The position numbers and the translations under genes are program-made. A stretch of 11,713 bases of DNA from UBA7657 sp049653045 (GTDB taxonomy: Bacteria; Pseudomonadota; Alphaproteobacteria; Micavibrionales; Micavibrionaceae): the NCBI GenBank assembly GCA_049653045.1, contig JBASFN010000126.1, positions 1-11,713 on the forward strand, in the 5' to 3' direction. Below, piece by piece: positions 5,309-11,713 of this stretch (position 1 is the stretch's first letter; every line of letters starts with the position of its first letter). Under the pieces are notes generated by a model, which searched no databases, was not told the origin of the DNA, and worked only from the letters and a program-made list of their open reading frames with translations.

Positions 5309-6655
5309 TTACTTCCCGTTCTTCTCCGCCAGCCGCTTCTCAAGCCATTGAATTGTATATTGACCGGAGACGAATTCGGGTTGTTCGGTGATCCAGTAAT
5401 GCAAGGGGAGCGTGGTTTTGATCCCCTCGACGACGGTTTCGCGGATAGCGCGGCGCAGTCGGCGAATACATTCCTCGCGGTCGCGGCCATGAACGATCAG
5501 CTTGCCGATCATGGAATCATAATGTGGCGGGATCGTATAGCCGGAATACATCGCGGAATCGAAGCGCACGCCAAGGCCACCCGCCGCATGGAACTGCGTG
5601 ATTTTTCCGGGCGAGGGCGCGAAGGTATCAGGGTCTTCGGCATTGATGCGGATTTCAATGGCGTGCCCCCGGAAACGGATAGGCCCTAAAATGCTAAGCG
5701 GCTCGCCCGCCGCAACCCGGATTTGCTCGGCAATCAGATCAATCCCGGTAATCATTTCCGTGACCGGATGCTCGACCTGAATCCGCGTGTTCATTTCCAT
5801 GAAATAAAATTCGCCGTTTTCAAACAGGAACTCGATCGTCCCCGCGCCGCGATAACCAAGTTTACGGATCGTGTCGGCGGCCAGTGTCCCGATTTTATCG
5901 CGTTGTTCGTCGGTCAAAACCGGCGAGGGGCCTTCCTCAACCAGTTTTTGGTGGCGGCGTTGGATAGAGCAGTCACGCTCACCCAAATGAATGGCATTGC
6001 CGTGTGTGTCGCCGAAAACCTGTATTTCAATGTGGCGCGGATTTGTCAGATATTTTTCGATGTAAACCGTGTCGTCGCCGAAATTGGCCTTGGCTTCTGC
6101 TTTGGCGCGCTGGAAGCATTCCTTGAATTCTTTTTCCTCGTGGACGACCTGCATCCCCTTGCCGCCGCCGCCAGAGGCCGCCTTGATAAGAACGGGAAAC
6201 CCCATCTTTTTGGCCAAGGACAGCCCCTCATCGGCGGTTTTTACATCGCCGTCGGAACCGGGAACGACGGGAAGACCCAGCTCGCGCACGGTTTTTTTTG
6301 CCTGCACCTTGTCGCCCATGATCTCGATATGCTCGGGCGCGGGGCCGATGAAGTGGAACCCGTGTTCCTCGACCATGCGGGCGAACTGCGCGTTCTCGGA
6401 CAGAAAACCATAGCCGGGATGGATCGCATCCGCGCCCGTGAGGGCAGCGGCGGAGAGAATCGCCGGAATATTCAGGTAGCTGTCCCGCGCCGCAGGCGGC
6501 CCGATACACACCGTCTCATCGGCAAGGCGCACAGCCATGGCGTTGGCGTCGGCGGTAGAGTGCACAACGACACTTTGAATGTTCATCTCTCTACAGGCTC
6601 TAATAATCCTGAGAGCAATCTCGCCTCTATTCGCAATCAATACTTTTTTAAACAT
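5309..6655 (-). CDS. accC: Biotin carboxylase subunit of acetyl-CoA carboxylase
   Basis: This 448-aa ATP-grasp enzyme carboxylates the biotin on AccB using ATP and bicarbonate, the first half-reaction of malonyl-CoA synthesis for fatty acids. The length equals that of E. coli AccC. Visible motifs are the opening KVLIANRGEIALR (4-16), HPGYGFLSEN (79-88), K116, the lysine of LIKA (158), the flexible glycine-rich ATP loop SGGGGKGMQ (161-169), ERDCSIQRRHQKLVEE (226-241), and the catalytic FMEMNTRIQVEHPVTE (285-300), which carries the metal-binding Glu, Arg and Glu. The biotin-carboxylase C-terminal domain occupies about 330-440. The start at 6655 has no clear Shine-Dalgarno. It lies 39 bases after the GNAT gene, which separates it from accB. 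Confidence 0.97.
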   Translation of the reverse strand: MFKKVLIANRGEIALRIIRACREMNIQSVVVHSTADANAMAVRLADETVCIGPPAARDSYLNIPAILSAAALTGADAIHPGYGFLSENAQFARMVEEHGFHFIGPAPEHIEIMGDKVQAKKTVRELGLPVVPGSDGDVKTADEGLSLAKKMGFPVLIKAASGGGGKGMQVVHEEKEFKECFQRAKAEAKANFGDDTVYIEKYLTNPRHIEIQVFGDTHGNAIHLGERDCSIQRRHQKLVEEGPSPVLTDEQRDKIGTLAADTIRKLGYRGAGTIEFLFENGEFYFMEMNTRIQVEHPVTEMITGIDLIAEQIRVAAGEPLSILGPIRFRGHAIEIRINAEDPDTFAPSPGKITQFHAAGGLGVRFDSAMYSGYTIPPHYDSMIGKLIVHGRDREECIRRLRRAIRETVVEGIKTTLPLHYWITEQPEFVSGQYTIQWLEKRLAEKNGK

Positions 6656-6694
6656 TTTTTCTGTAACTCGCTTTTTTGTTTTTAACCACGGCGA

Positions 6695-7177
6695 TCATGG
6701 CGTTTTTTTCATTAGGTAAACATGCGGATGCAGTCCTGTCGGATCAAATCGCTGTTCAAAAGTTTCCCAGCCCGCTTTTTTATACAGATCTTGAGCCGTC
6801 GGCGTATAAAGATACAATGTTTTGTATCCCATGGTCGTCCCTCCTCGTTCTGCGGCATCGAGGAACGCATAGGAAAATCCCTTTCCTCTAAATTCCGGAT
6901 GGATAAAAAAAGACGCTATCCATGGCGTCAAATCTATGCGTTCGGGATGATCCTCGGGAGTCAGGCTAATCATCCCGGCCATTTTTTCCCCAATTGTACC
7001 TGCCCATGTTTGCGGCAGACGGGTGTTGTCCCCCTTGGCGGCCTGAATATATCGATTCATGCATTTCTGAAGGCTGCTGTCTTTCTTGTGGCATCCCCAC
7101 TCTCCGTATGCCCACGCCGCGCAGGCTTCCACGAATTGCGGCCGTTCCGATAGGGGTGCAATTGACAAGCTGCCCAT
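6695..7177 (-). CDS. GNAT-family N-acetyltransferase between accB and accC
   Basis: This 160-aa protein has the GNAT fold. The acetyl-CoA pyrophosphate loop is HPEFRGKGFS (93-102), preceded by the beta-4 strand WIASFFI (86-92). LYKKAGWE (131-138) is the typical late motif after the YTPTAQ stretch. N-terminal residues 20-47 carry several Cys, Trp and His residues that may shape the acceptor site. The substrate is unknown. The ATG at 7177 lies four bases after the accB stop; an in-frame TTG at 7189, overlapping accB, is an alternative. accB and accC normally adjoin, so this gene appears inserted in the acc operon, and it uses the same acetyl-CoA that the carboxylase consumes. Whether that is functional or accidental cannot be told from sequence. 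Confidence 0.88.
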   Translation of the reverse strand: MGSLSIAPLSERPQFVEACAAWAYGEWGCHKKDSSLQKCMNRYIQAAKGDNTRLPQTWAGTIGEKMAGMISLTPEDHPERIDLTPWIASFFIHPEFRGKGFSYAFLDAAERGGTTMGYKTLYLYTPTAQDLYKKAGWETFEQRFDPTGLHPHVYLMKKTP

Positions 7178-7181
7178 TGAT

Positions 7182-7643
7182 TTACTCAATGACCATCAGC
7201 ACTTCGCCGAATTCAACCGGCTTGCCGTTTTCGATCAATATGTGGGTGACCGTGCCACCTTTTTCCGCCTTGATCGGGTTCATCACTTTCATAGCTTCGA
7301 TGATGAGAAGCGTATCGCCCGCCGAAACCGTGTCGCCCTTTTTCACAAATTGTGCGGCATCGGGTGCGGGTTTTAAATAGGCCGTGCCCACCATCGGCGA
7401 AGCCACCGCGCCGGGATGCGTATGGGCAATCGTATCGGGCGCATTGAGATTTGCTGTTTGGGGCAATGTCGGATCGGATGGCATGGCGGGCAGGGCGGCC
7501 ATAGAGGGCGCACCAGCAACGACAGTCGTGCTGCCCTTGGACACGCGGATAACCTTGTCGCCTTCCGCCACTTCGATTTCGGTTAAGCCCGTCTGCTCCA
7601 GCAGCTTGGCCAGTTCTTTAATTGCCTTGGGATCAATTTTCAT
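7182..7643 (-). CDS. accB: Biotin carboxyl carrier protein of acetyl-CoA carboxylase
   Basis: This 153-aa protein carries the biotin that shuttles carboxyl groups from AccC to the carboxyltransferase AccAD. The N-terminal helix region (1-36, with LLEQTGLTEIEV at 14-25) is the usual AccB dimer/AccC contact segment. It is followed by an Ala/Pro/Thr-rich linker (about 37-76) and the biotinyl domain (about 77-153). The attachment motif is EAMKVMN (116-122), with Lys119 as biotinylation site, and PMVGTAYLKPAP (83-94) forms the first half of the barrel. The start is uncertain: ATG 7643 gives MKIDPKAIKELA, while ATG 7673 would add ten mostly polar residues; neither has a good ribosome site. A hairpin and possible promoter lie upstream. 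It is co-directional with aroQ, 112 bases away. Confidence 0.95.
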   Translation of the reverse strand: MKIDPKAIKELAKLLEQTGLTEIEVAEGDKVIRVSKGSTTVVAGAPSMAALPAMPSDPTLPQTANLNAPDTIAHTHPGAVASPMVGTAYLKPAPDAAQFVKKGDTVSAGDTLLIIEAMKVMNPIKAEKGGTVTHILIENGKPVEFGEVLMVIE

Positions 7644-7674
7644 GAATTTTTTTCTGTCCGAATTGTTTTTCATT

Positions 7675-7708
7675 CTTGTTTTGCGAAGGAGTCGTCCCCG
7701 AAAACAAG
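7675..7708 (-). promoter_or_regulatory. Stem-loop in the accB leader
   Basis: CTTGTTTT and AAAACAAG form a perfect 8-bp outer stem. Inside it, after a bulge, two more pairs and a small GGA/TCC stem with a four-base loop are possible. There is no T-run, so it is not a typical terminator. If the promoter candidate just upstream is real, this structure would be at the very 5' end of the accB mRNA. Confidence 0.4.
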
Positions 7709-7715
7709 CCACCTG

Positions 7716-7742
7716 ATTACAGGAGTTAGTAGAAAAAGTCAA
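7716..7742 (-). promoter_or_regulatory. Weak promoter candidate for accB
   Basis: On the minus strand TTGACT (7742-7737) and TGTAAT (7721-7716) each match consensus in five of six bases, but the 15-base spacer is shorter than the preferred 17. A start near 7709 would place the accB leader stem-loop at the RNA 5' end. Confidence 0.3.
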
Positions 7743-7755
7743 AGGACTAATAAAA

Positions 7756-8199
7756 TCAAGAGGTTAGAATGGAGTATAATTTCTCAAGCGCCATTTCGTA
7801 CCCAAGCGCGCCATGACCGGCGAAAACGGCGGCGGCGATGTCCTCGACATAAGAAATATGCCGGAACTTCTCGCGCTTTTTCGGATTGGATAAATGAACC
7901 TCGATCACCGGGATATTTAGCAGGCGCAGCGCATCGTGAATGGCAATGGATGTGTGCGTATAAGCGGCGGCATTGATAATCAGCCCGTCGAAAATTTTCT
8001 TGCCTGCGGCCTCTTGAATCCATCCAACCAACTCGCCCTCGTGGTTGGACTGACGGAAATCAATCCGCATCGACAGGGATTCGGCTTTTTTTTCGCACAA
8101 GGTTTCAATATCGGCGAGCGTCGCGTGTCCGTAAATCTCCGGCTCCCGCGAGCCGAGCATATTAAGGTTAGGGCCGTTGAGGATCAGGATTCTTTTCAT
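7756..8199 (-). CDS. aroQ: Type II 3-dehydroquinate dehydratase
   Basis: This 147-aa enzyme dehydrates 3-dehydroquinate to 3-dehydroshikimate in the shikimate pathway, normally as a cytosolic dodecamer. All usual motifs are present: LNGPNLNMLGSREPEIYG (7-24) with catalytic Tyr23 and lid Arg18, the QSNHEGEL block (50-57), INAAAYTHTSIAI (75-87), and EVHLSNPKKREKFRHIS (100-116) with catalytic His102 and substrate-binding Arg113. Length is normal for the family. Its ATG overlaps the stop of the upstream DsbA-like gene by four bases (ATGA), so the two are translationally coupled. The pairing with dsbA and accBC is common in alphaproteobacteria and does not imply a shared pathway. Confidence 0.96.
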   Translation of the reverse strand: MKRILILNGPNLNMLGSREPEIYGHATLADIETLCEKKAESLSMRIDFRQSNHEGELVGWIQEAAGKKIFDGLIINAAAYTHTSIAIHDALRLLNIPVIEVHLSNPKKREKFRHISYVEDIAAAVFAGHGALGYEMALEKLYSILTS

Positions 8200-8804
8200 T
8201 GGTTTCGCCGCGCTTCGCGGAACATCCGCAAGAAATCTTCAACGCTGGGCTTGGTGTCGGGGACATATTTGATGCCGGAGCCGATCATAAAGGTGGGTGT
8301 AAATTCCCCGCCTGCCCTTCTGAACATTATCCCGCTTTTGTCCATTGCTTTAACTCCGGCGGGGGATTTTGCGTCTGTCTTGAGTTTTTCCGCATCAAGG
8401 CCAAGCTTGAGGGCGAGGTCTGTTACACCCGCATCGTCAAGGCTCCTGAAGTTGGTAATAAGCTCCTCGAACACCGCTCCATATTTTCCTTGCTGCGCGG
8501 CGGCGTAAGTCAGGCGGGTGGCCTCGGTCGATGGCCCACCGCTGCGGGTCATAAGGGGAAGGGGCACATACCGGATTTTGCCGTCACGCCGCACGGCTTC
8601 GGTAATGATCGGGTGGATAGAGCGGCAATGATCGCATCCATAATCGAAAAATTCCACCACGGTCAAATCGCCGTCGAGGGATCCGAGTACATATTCCTTT
8701 GGCAGGTTGCTAAGGGACGCCCGGAGCGAGGCAAAGCTGTAAATGCCATAGGATATATAGGCAATGACAACGGCAAAAAATAAATAAGAAATCCGCCGCA
8801 CCAT
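8196..8804 (-). CDS. Membrane-anchored DsbA-family thiol oxidoreductase
   Basis: This 202-aa protein has an uncleaved-looking N-terminal hydrophobic helix (about 5-27) and a periplasmic DsbA-type thioredoxin domain. The active site is FFDYGCDHC (52-60), with the redox pair C57 and C60 (CDHC), and the cis-Pro loop is FTPTF (168-172), P170. The rest is the helical insertion of DsbA proteins. It probably makes or reshuffles disulfides in exported proteins. The frame also opens at a TTG (8813); ATG 8804 is preferred because a GGAGGAAGG ribosome site then has a normal distance (nine bases from AAGG), against no spacing from AAGG to the TTG. It lies 29 bases after the related gene at 8834 and overlaps aroQ by four bases. 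Confidence 0.88.
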   Translation of the reverse strand: MVRRISYLFFAVVIAYISYGIYSFASLRASLSNLPKEYVLGSLDGDLTVVEFFDYGCDHCRSIHPIITEAVRRDGKIRYVPLPLMTRSGGPSTEATRLTYAAAQQGKYGAVFEELITNFRSLDDAGVTDLALKLGLDAEKLKTDAKSPAGVKAMDKSGIMFRRAGGEFTPTFMIGSGIKYVPDTKPSVEDFLRMFREARRNQ

Positions 8805-8833
8805 ATCAGCCAACCTTCCTCCGGGATAAATAT

Positions 8834-9610
8834 TTATTCTGACTTTGAACCTTCACGCGTTTCCCTGATGGCACTTTTCATGCCCTCGGGGCCGAGATAA
8901 CCGGGGAAGGGCTGGCCGTTGATGATGAAACCCGGCGTCCCGCTGATGCCCATGCCCATACCCATTTTTTTACCGTTCTCGATCTCGCTTGCGATCTTCT
9001 GGCTGGCGGCATCTTGTTTCATTCTTACGACATCAAGCCCGATTTTTTTGGCGAAGTCTTCAAGCGTCGCCTCGTCTATGCCGCCGCGATGCTCCATCAA
9101 CGCCGTATGGAATTCAAAATATTTTCCCTGCATGTGCGCGGCCAGTGCCCATTGCGCGGCCAGAGTCGATGTCGGGCTGAGGATCGGCATTTCAAAAAAC
9201 ACAAAGCGGACATTCTTGTCGGTATTAAGAATCTCTTTGATGTCCTCTACGGCTTTTTTGCAATAGCCGCAGTTATAATCAAAGAACTCGACAACCGTGA
9301 CATCGCCGTTCGGATTGCCTGCACCGGGAAGCCCCGGAGCCGTCATCGCATCTTTGTACTCGCCGATTTTCTTCTGGGCGGCGGCAAGGGAATCTCTCTG
9401 CTGTTTTTCTTGCGCGGCGCGTAAGGACTCGACAATCATATCCGGGTTTTCACGCAAATAATCCTTGATAACCTGCCGGACTTCGGACTTTTGCACATCG
9501 CTCAAGCCGCCATTACCTTGCGCCTGTGCCTTGAAATCGAACAGGGAACCCGCAGCGATAAGGGCAAGGGCGGAAACGGCAAACAGGGATTTTTGGGTCA
9601 TAAAACGCAC
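8834..9610 (-). CDS. Exported DsbA-family protein with ScsC/Com1-like N-terminal region
   Basis: This 258-aa periplasmic protein has a signal peptide (about 1-30, AQA before the cut). A helical stretch (about 36-90, with VRQVIKDYLRENPDMIVESL at 44-63) resembles the oligomerisation region of ScsC and Com1-type proteins. The thioredoxin domain follows. The active site is FFDYNCGYC (109-117), C114 and C117 (CGYC), and the cis-Pro loop is SGTPGF (223-228), P226. Just before that loop lies KKMGMGMG (214-221), an unusual run of alternating Met and Gly. If the N-terminal region trimerises it, isomerase rather than oxidase activity would be expected, by analogy with ScsC. The start is GTG 9610, chosen because AAGGAG lies six bases upstream; the in-frame ATG 9601 would be 15 bases away. 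A promoter with a perfect TATAAT lies just upstream. Confidence 0.9.
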   Translation of the reverse strand: MRFMTQKSLFAVSALALIAAGSLFDFKAQAQGNGGLSDVQKSEVRQVIKDYLRENPDMIVESLRAAQEKQQRDSLAAAQKKIGEYKDAMTAPGLPGAGNPNGDVTVVEFFDYNCGYCKKAVEDIKEILNTDKNVRFVFFEMPILSPTSTLAAQWALAAHMQGKYFEFHTALMEHRGGIDEATLEDFAKKIGLDVVRMKQDAASQKIASEIENGKKMGMGMGISGTPGFIINGQPFPGYLGPEGMKSAIRETREGSKSE

Positions 9611-9640
9611 GGGATTCTCCTTTTTGAATACAACTATTCC

Positions 9641-9649
9641 ATTATAGCA
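9641..9649 (-). promoter_or_regulatory. Extended -10 promoter for the dsbA-like/aroQ run
   Basis: On the minus strand TGCTATAAT is a perfect TATAAT with the extended TGn element; no good -35 is seen at the right distance. The expected start is about 9634, leaving a 24-base leader that contains the AAGGAG ribosome site. It lies in the only sizeable gap (84 bases) between the M48 and DsbA genes. Confidence 0.5.
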
Positions 9650-9694
9650 ACGTTCGTCAAACTGGGCTAGGGCGGTTATGCCGTCGCGGGTATT

Positions 9695-11053
9695 TTAATC
9701 TTCATCATCAATGGTTTCGATCTGAGCCAGAATATCCCTGGCTCTGACCTGTTCGCGGCTGCCCTGCGGCGCGTTCTTGAGAACGGATTCCGCCTGACTT
9801 TTGGCATAGGGGATCTGGCGTTGGAGGACGGCTTCTTCCGAAAGATTAAGCCGCGCCATGTTTTCCTGCCCGAGTTTCCCGTAAGCTGTCGCCAACAACC
9901 TGAATATACGAGCCGACCTTGGCTCATCCTGCTGTGCCCGCTCAAGATTTTCGATAGCCTCCTTCTCCCGTCCCGTCTCCAAAAGCGCATGACCATAGGC
10001 AAGCCGGATCAATCCGGCATCCGGCAGCCCATCCACCGATTTTTTATAATGGGGCAGAGCCTCCGCCACGCGGCCAAAATCCACAAGCATCTGGCCTTTG
10101 AGTTCTTGAAAATAGGGGTTGCCGGGTTCTGCGGCGATCAATCCGCCAATTTCCTTAAGCGCAGGCTCGACATTATGATTGCGGTAGGCGGCGATAGACC
10201 GCGCATACCGCGCCGGGATGGATTGGTCGCGGTCATCATAAACCCATGGGATTTGATTGGGATTGATAAATCCGGCCAGCTTCGCCTTCATGCGTTTATG
10301 CTGCTCCATCCACTCTGCCGGAAATTGGCTGTTGAAATGGGGGGATTGACGGGCGCGGTCGCGCACGGCGTCAATTCGGTCGCGGGTCAAGGGGTGGGTA
10401 CGCATATAGGCACTCTGCTGGTCGGCGGGAAGTAACTCCTCCGATTCCAGCTTCTCAAAAAATGTCTCCAGCCCGGTCGGGTTCATGCCCGCCGTCTCAA
10501 AAAAACGTAACGCCGCTTGATCGGCACTCGATTCCTGAACGCGGCTATGGGCAAGAAACCCGCTCATGGCCATGCTGTTGGCTCCGGCGGAAATGGTGGT
10601 CGCCGCGCCGCCTTGCCCCGTGACAATCGCCGCGCCCACGCCCAAGACCATGCCAAGAATGCTTTCATAGGATGCTTTTTCCATCGCGGCGCGGCTTGCA
10701 ATCAGGTGGCCACCCGCGATATGCCCCAATTCGTGGGACATCACACCCAGCAACTCGCCGGGATTATCGGTTTTTTCAATCAGGCCGGTATAGATAAAAA
10801 TATTGGCTCCCCCGGCGACAAAGGCGTTGATCTGGGGGCTTTGTACGATAATGATCCGCACCCCGTTTTTATCGATGTCGGCGGCCTTCAAAAGCGGGGA
10901 AAGCCACCCTTTGAGGATAGTCTCGATTTCCGTGTCACGGATGATAATCGGGGCGTCTTCGGCTCGGGAAAGGCTGACAGGCGCAGCAATAAACATGAAA
11001 AACAGCAAAAAGCTGAATAAAAACAGTATCGGGCGGTGTCTTTTGTATGTCAT
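9695..11053 (-). CDS. Periplasmic M48-family metalloprotease with TPR tail, BepA-like
   Basis: This 452-aa protein has a signal peptide (about 1-31, ending in SRA). The gluzincin domain carries HELGH (107-111) with catalytic Glu108, and the third zinc ligand Glu174 lies in QESSADQAALRFF (173-185). H220 in MRTHPLTRDRI (217-227) matches the histidine that covers the zinc in E. coli BepA. A hydrophobic segment (about 130-165) lies between the zinc motifs. From about residue 290 the sequence is helical with TPR-like repeats to an acidic end. The architecture is that of BepA (YfgC), which checks assembly of outer-membrane proteins such as LptD and degrades stalled ones. I chose ATG 11053, because the longer frame to 11116 would overlap the divergent gene at 11115 and precede the signal peptide. 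It sits upstream of the DsbA genes, which also affect outer-membrane protein folding. Confidence 0.92.
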   Translation of the reverse strand: MTYKRHRPILFLFSFLLFFMFIAAPVSLSRAEDAPIIIRDTEIETILKGWLSPLLKAADIDKNGVRIIIVQSPQINAFVAGGANIFIYTGLIEKTDNPGELLGVMSHELGHIAGGHLIASRAAMEKASYESILGMVLGVGAAIVTGQGGAATTISAGANSMAMSGFLAHSRVQESSADQAALRFFETAGMNPTGLETFFEKLESEELLPADQQSAYMRTHPLTRDRIDAVRDRARQSPHFNSQFPAEWMEQHKRMKAKLAGFINPNQIPWVYDDRDQSIPARYARSIAAYRNHNVEPALKEIGGLIAAEPGNPYFQELKGQMLVDFGRVAEALPHYKKSVDGLPDAGLIRLAYGHALLETGREKEAIENLERAQQDEPRSARIFRLLATAYGKLGQENMARLNLSEEAVLQRQIPYAKSQAESVLKNAPQGSREQVRARDILAQIETIDDED

Positions 11054-11114
11054 ATTTCCCGGAGCCTTTGTTAGTAATGGGGACAACAAGATACCCCAAA
11101 AATAGAAATAGACC

Positions 11115-11462
11115 ATGGATTTCGTTCTTCAATGGATTGATGTGCTCTGGCTGGGGATGGCGATGATGATCGCCCGACGCGATCAAAGGCCGTGGGTGGC
11201 GGCTTTTTTCATCGCCAGTATGGTGATGATGCGCCTGCTGTCGGAACTGATGGGCTGGATCGGCTATCCGGACGGCCTGCTGGGGCTGATAAAGACTTTC
11301 CCGGTTCATACGCGGGCTTTGGTGGTCTACAGCCTGACCTATATCATTTACATGGGTTTTCTTTATTATTCGCCCGGCGCGAGGGGAATGCTCTTGATGG
11401 CCGCGTCGATCGGTTTTTTCTTCACCGCGTTTTTTACGACGGCGATTGTGATGATTCTTTAA
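11115..11462 (+). CDS. Small multi-pass membrane protein of unknown function
   Basis: This 115-aa hydrophobic protein has about four membrane segments, near residues 5-20, 27-47, 67-85 and 91-114. Short charged loops include ARRDQRP (20-26) and PGARG (87-91). It contains many Met and Phe residues and no motif that I recognise. It has no visible ribosome site at ATG 11115. It is divergent from the M48 gene (61 bases apart) and ends 15 bases before rlmE, so it may be co-transcribed with it. The open frame, membrane topology and tight spacing support a real gene. Function is unknown. Confidence 0.7.
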   Translation: MDFVLQWIDVLWLGMAMMIARRDQRPWVAAFFIASMVMMRLLSELMGWIGYPDGLLGLIKTFPVHTRALVVYSLTYIIYMGFLYYSPGARGMLLMAASIGFFFTAFFTTAIVMIL

Positions 11463-11477
11463 TGAAAGTGAATACAC

Positions 11478-11713
11478 ATGCGGGATAAAAAGAAAACGCG
11501 GGTCAAAACCGCAAAAAAACGCAAGACATCCTCGACGCGTTGGCTGGAGCGGCAACTCAACGATCCCTATGTCGATAAGGCAAAGGCGCAAGGCTATCGT
11601 AGCCGCGCCGCCTTCAAGATCATCGAAATTGATGAGAAGGTTCACTTGCTGAAAAAGGGCATGAAAATAGTCGATCTCGGCGCTGCGCCGGGCGGCTGGT
11701 CGCAAGTGGCCGC
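11478..11713 (+). CDS. rlmE: 23S rRNA 2'-O-ribose U2552 methyltransferase, N-terminal part
   Basis: The first 78 codons are present and the gene runs off the right edge. RlmE (FtsJ/RrmJ) methylates U2552 of 23S rRNA late in large-subunit assembly, using S-adenosylmethionine. A basic N-terminal tail (1-21) is followed by RWLERQLNDPYV (21-32), the GYRSRAAFK segment (39-47) with the first Lys of the K-D-K-E catalytic tetrad (K47), and the SAM-binding VDLGAAPGGWSQ (65-76). The ribosome site is weak. A tiny 9-codon frame begins within the upstream gene's stop codon, but it is probably chance. Confidence 0.95.
   Translation, partial: MRDKKKTRVKTAKKRKTSSTRWLERQLNDPYVDKAKAQGYRSRAAFKIIEIDEKVHLLKKGMKIVDLGAAPGGWSQVA

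Noticed and set aside
5272..5490. N-terminal extension of aat by 73 codons
   Set aside because: It overlaps the accC 3' end, shows no Aat similarity, and the known family start motif begins at 5271.
5723..6685. Long plus-strand open frame of 320 codons
   Set aside because: It is wholly antisense to accC, whose protein is highly conserved; the plus-strand product has no recognisable domain and is a shadow of accC codon use.
11054..11116. N-terminal extension of the M48 protease
   Set aside because: It would precede the signal peptide and overlap the divergent membrane-protein start.
11462..11488. Nine-codon frame overlapping the stop of the small membrane protein
   Set aside because: Too short to support, no ribosome site, and overlaps the rlmE start out of frame; it could be coupling but nothing shows it.
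10935..11705. Minus-strand open frame of 256 codons
   Set aside because: It runs antisense through the rlmE start and the small membrane protein gene and overlaps the M48 N-terminus; its product is low-complexity His/Arg-rich with no domain.
1..11713. CRISPR array, tRNA, rRNA or insertion sequence
   Set aside because: I saw no regularly spaced repeats, tRNA-like folds, transposase or phage genes; nearly all the sequence is covered by ordinary genes.

Overview
The window looks like chromosome from an alphaproteobacterium of moderate G+C (by eye). The NDUFA12-type complex I accessory subunit, the DUF2155 protein and the order DsbA, aroQ, accB, accC, aat are typical of that class. I cannot fix the lineage. 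A Micavibrio-like or other uncultured relative is only a guess.

Layout. Positions 1-1596 (minus strand) hold a partial exported-protein gene, a small macro-domain protein, and a response-regulator receiver domain fused to a cytidine-deaminase-like domain that has lost its PCxxC zinc cysteines. At 1657-2382 (plus) is an exported, cysteine-rich protein with a pilin-like N-terminus. ridA follows at 2468-2932 (minus), facing a plus-strand run of three envelope or respiration genes: NDUFA12-like, mlaD-like and DUF2155 (3012-4536). A long minus-strand run from 11053 down to 4612 then reads, in transcription order: an M48 protease with TPR tail, two DsbA-type thioredoxins, aroQ, accB, a GNAT acetyltransferase, accC and aat. 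At the right edge a small membrane protein and the start of rlmE are on the plus strand.

How the genes relate. accB and accC encode the biotin carrier and biotin carboxylase of acetyl-CoA carboxylase, here split by an acetyltransferase gene. The two DsbA-like proteins, the M48 protease, MlaD and DUF2155 all act at or beyond the inner membrane, and the six-cysteine protein at 1657 is a plausible oxidation client. aat, aroQ and rlmE are housekeeping genes.

Regulation and structure. Both convergent gene junctions carry related palindromic repeats (2389-2459 and 4546-4604). Sigma70-like promoters are visible before ridA, the NDUFA12 gene, aat and the dsbA pair. Two of these would give leaderless mRNAs. 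No gene-free stretch exceeds 300 bases, and I see no tRNA, rRNA, CRISPR array or insertion sequence. The least ordinary part is the left end, where the receiver-pseudodeaminase fusion lies next to a macro-domain gene that itself appears to lack a catalytic residue.
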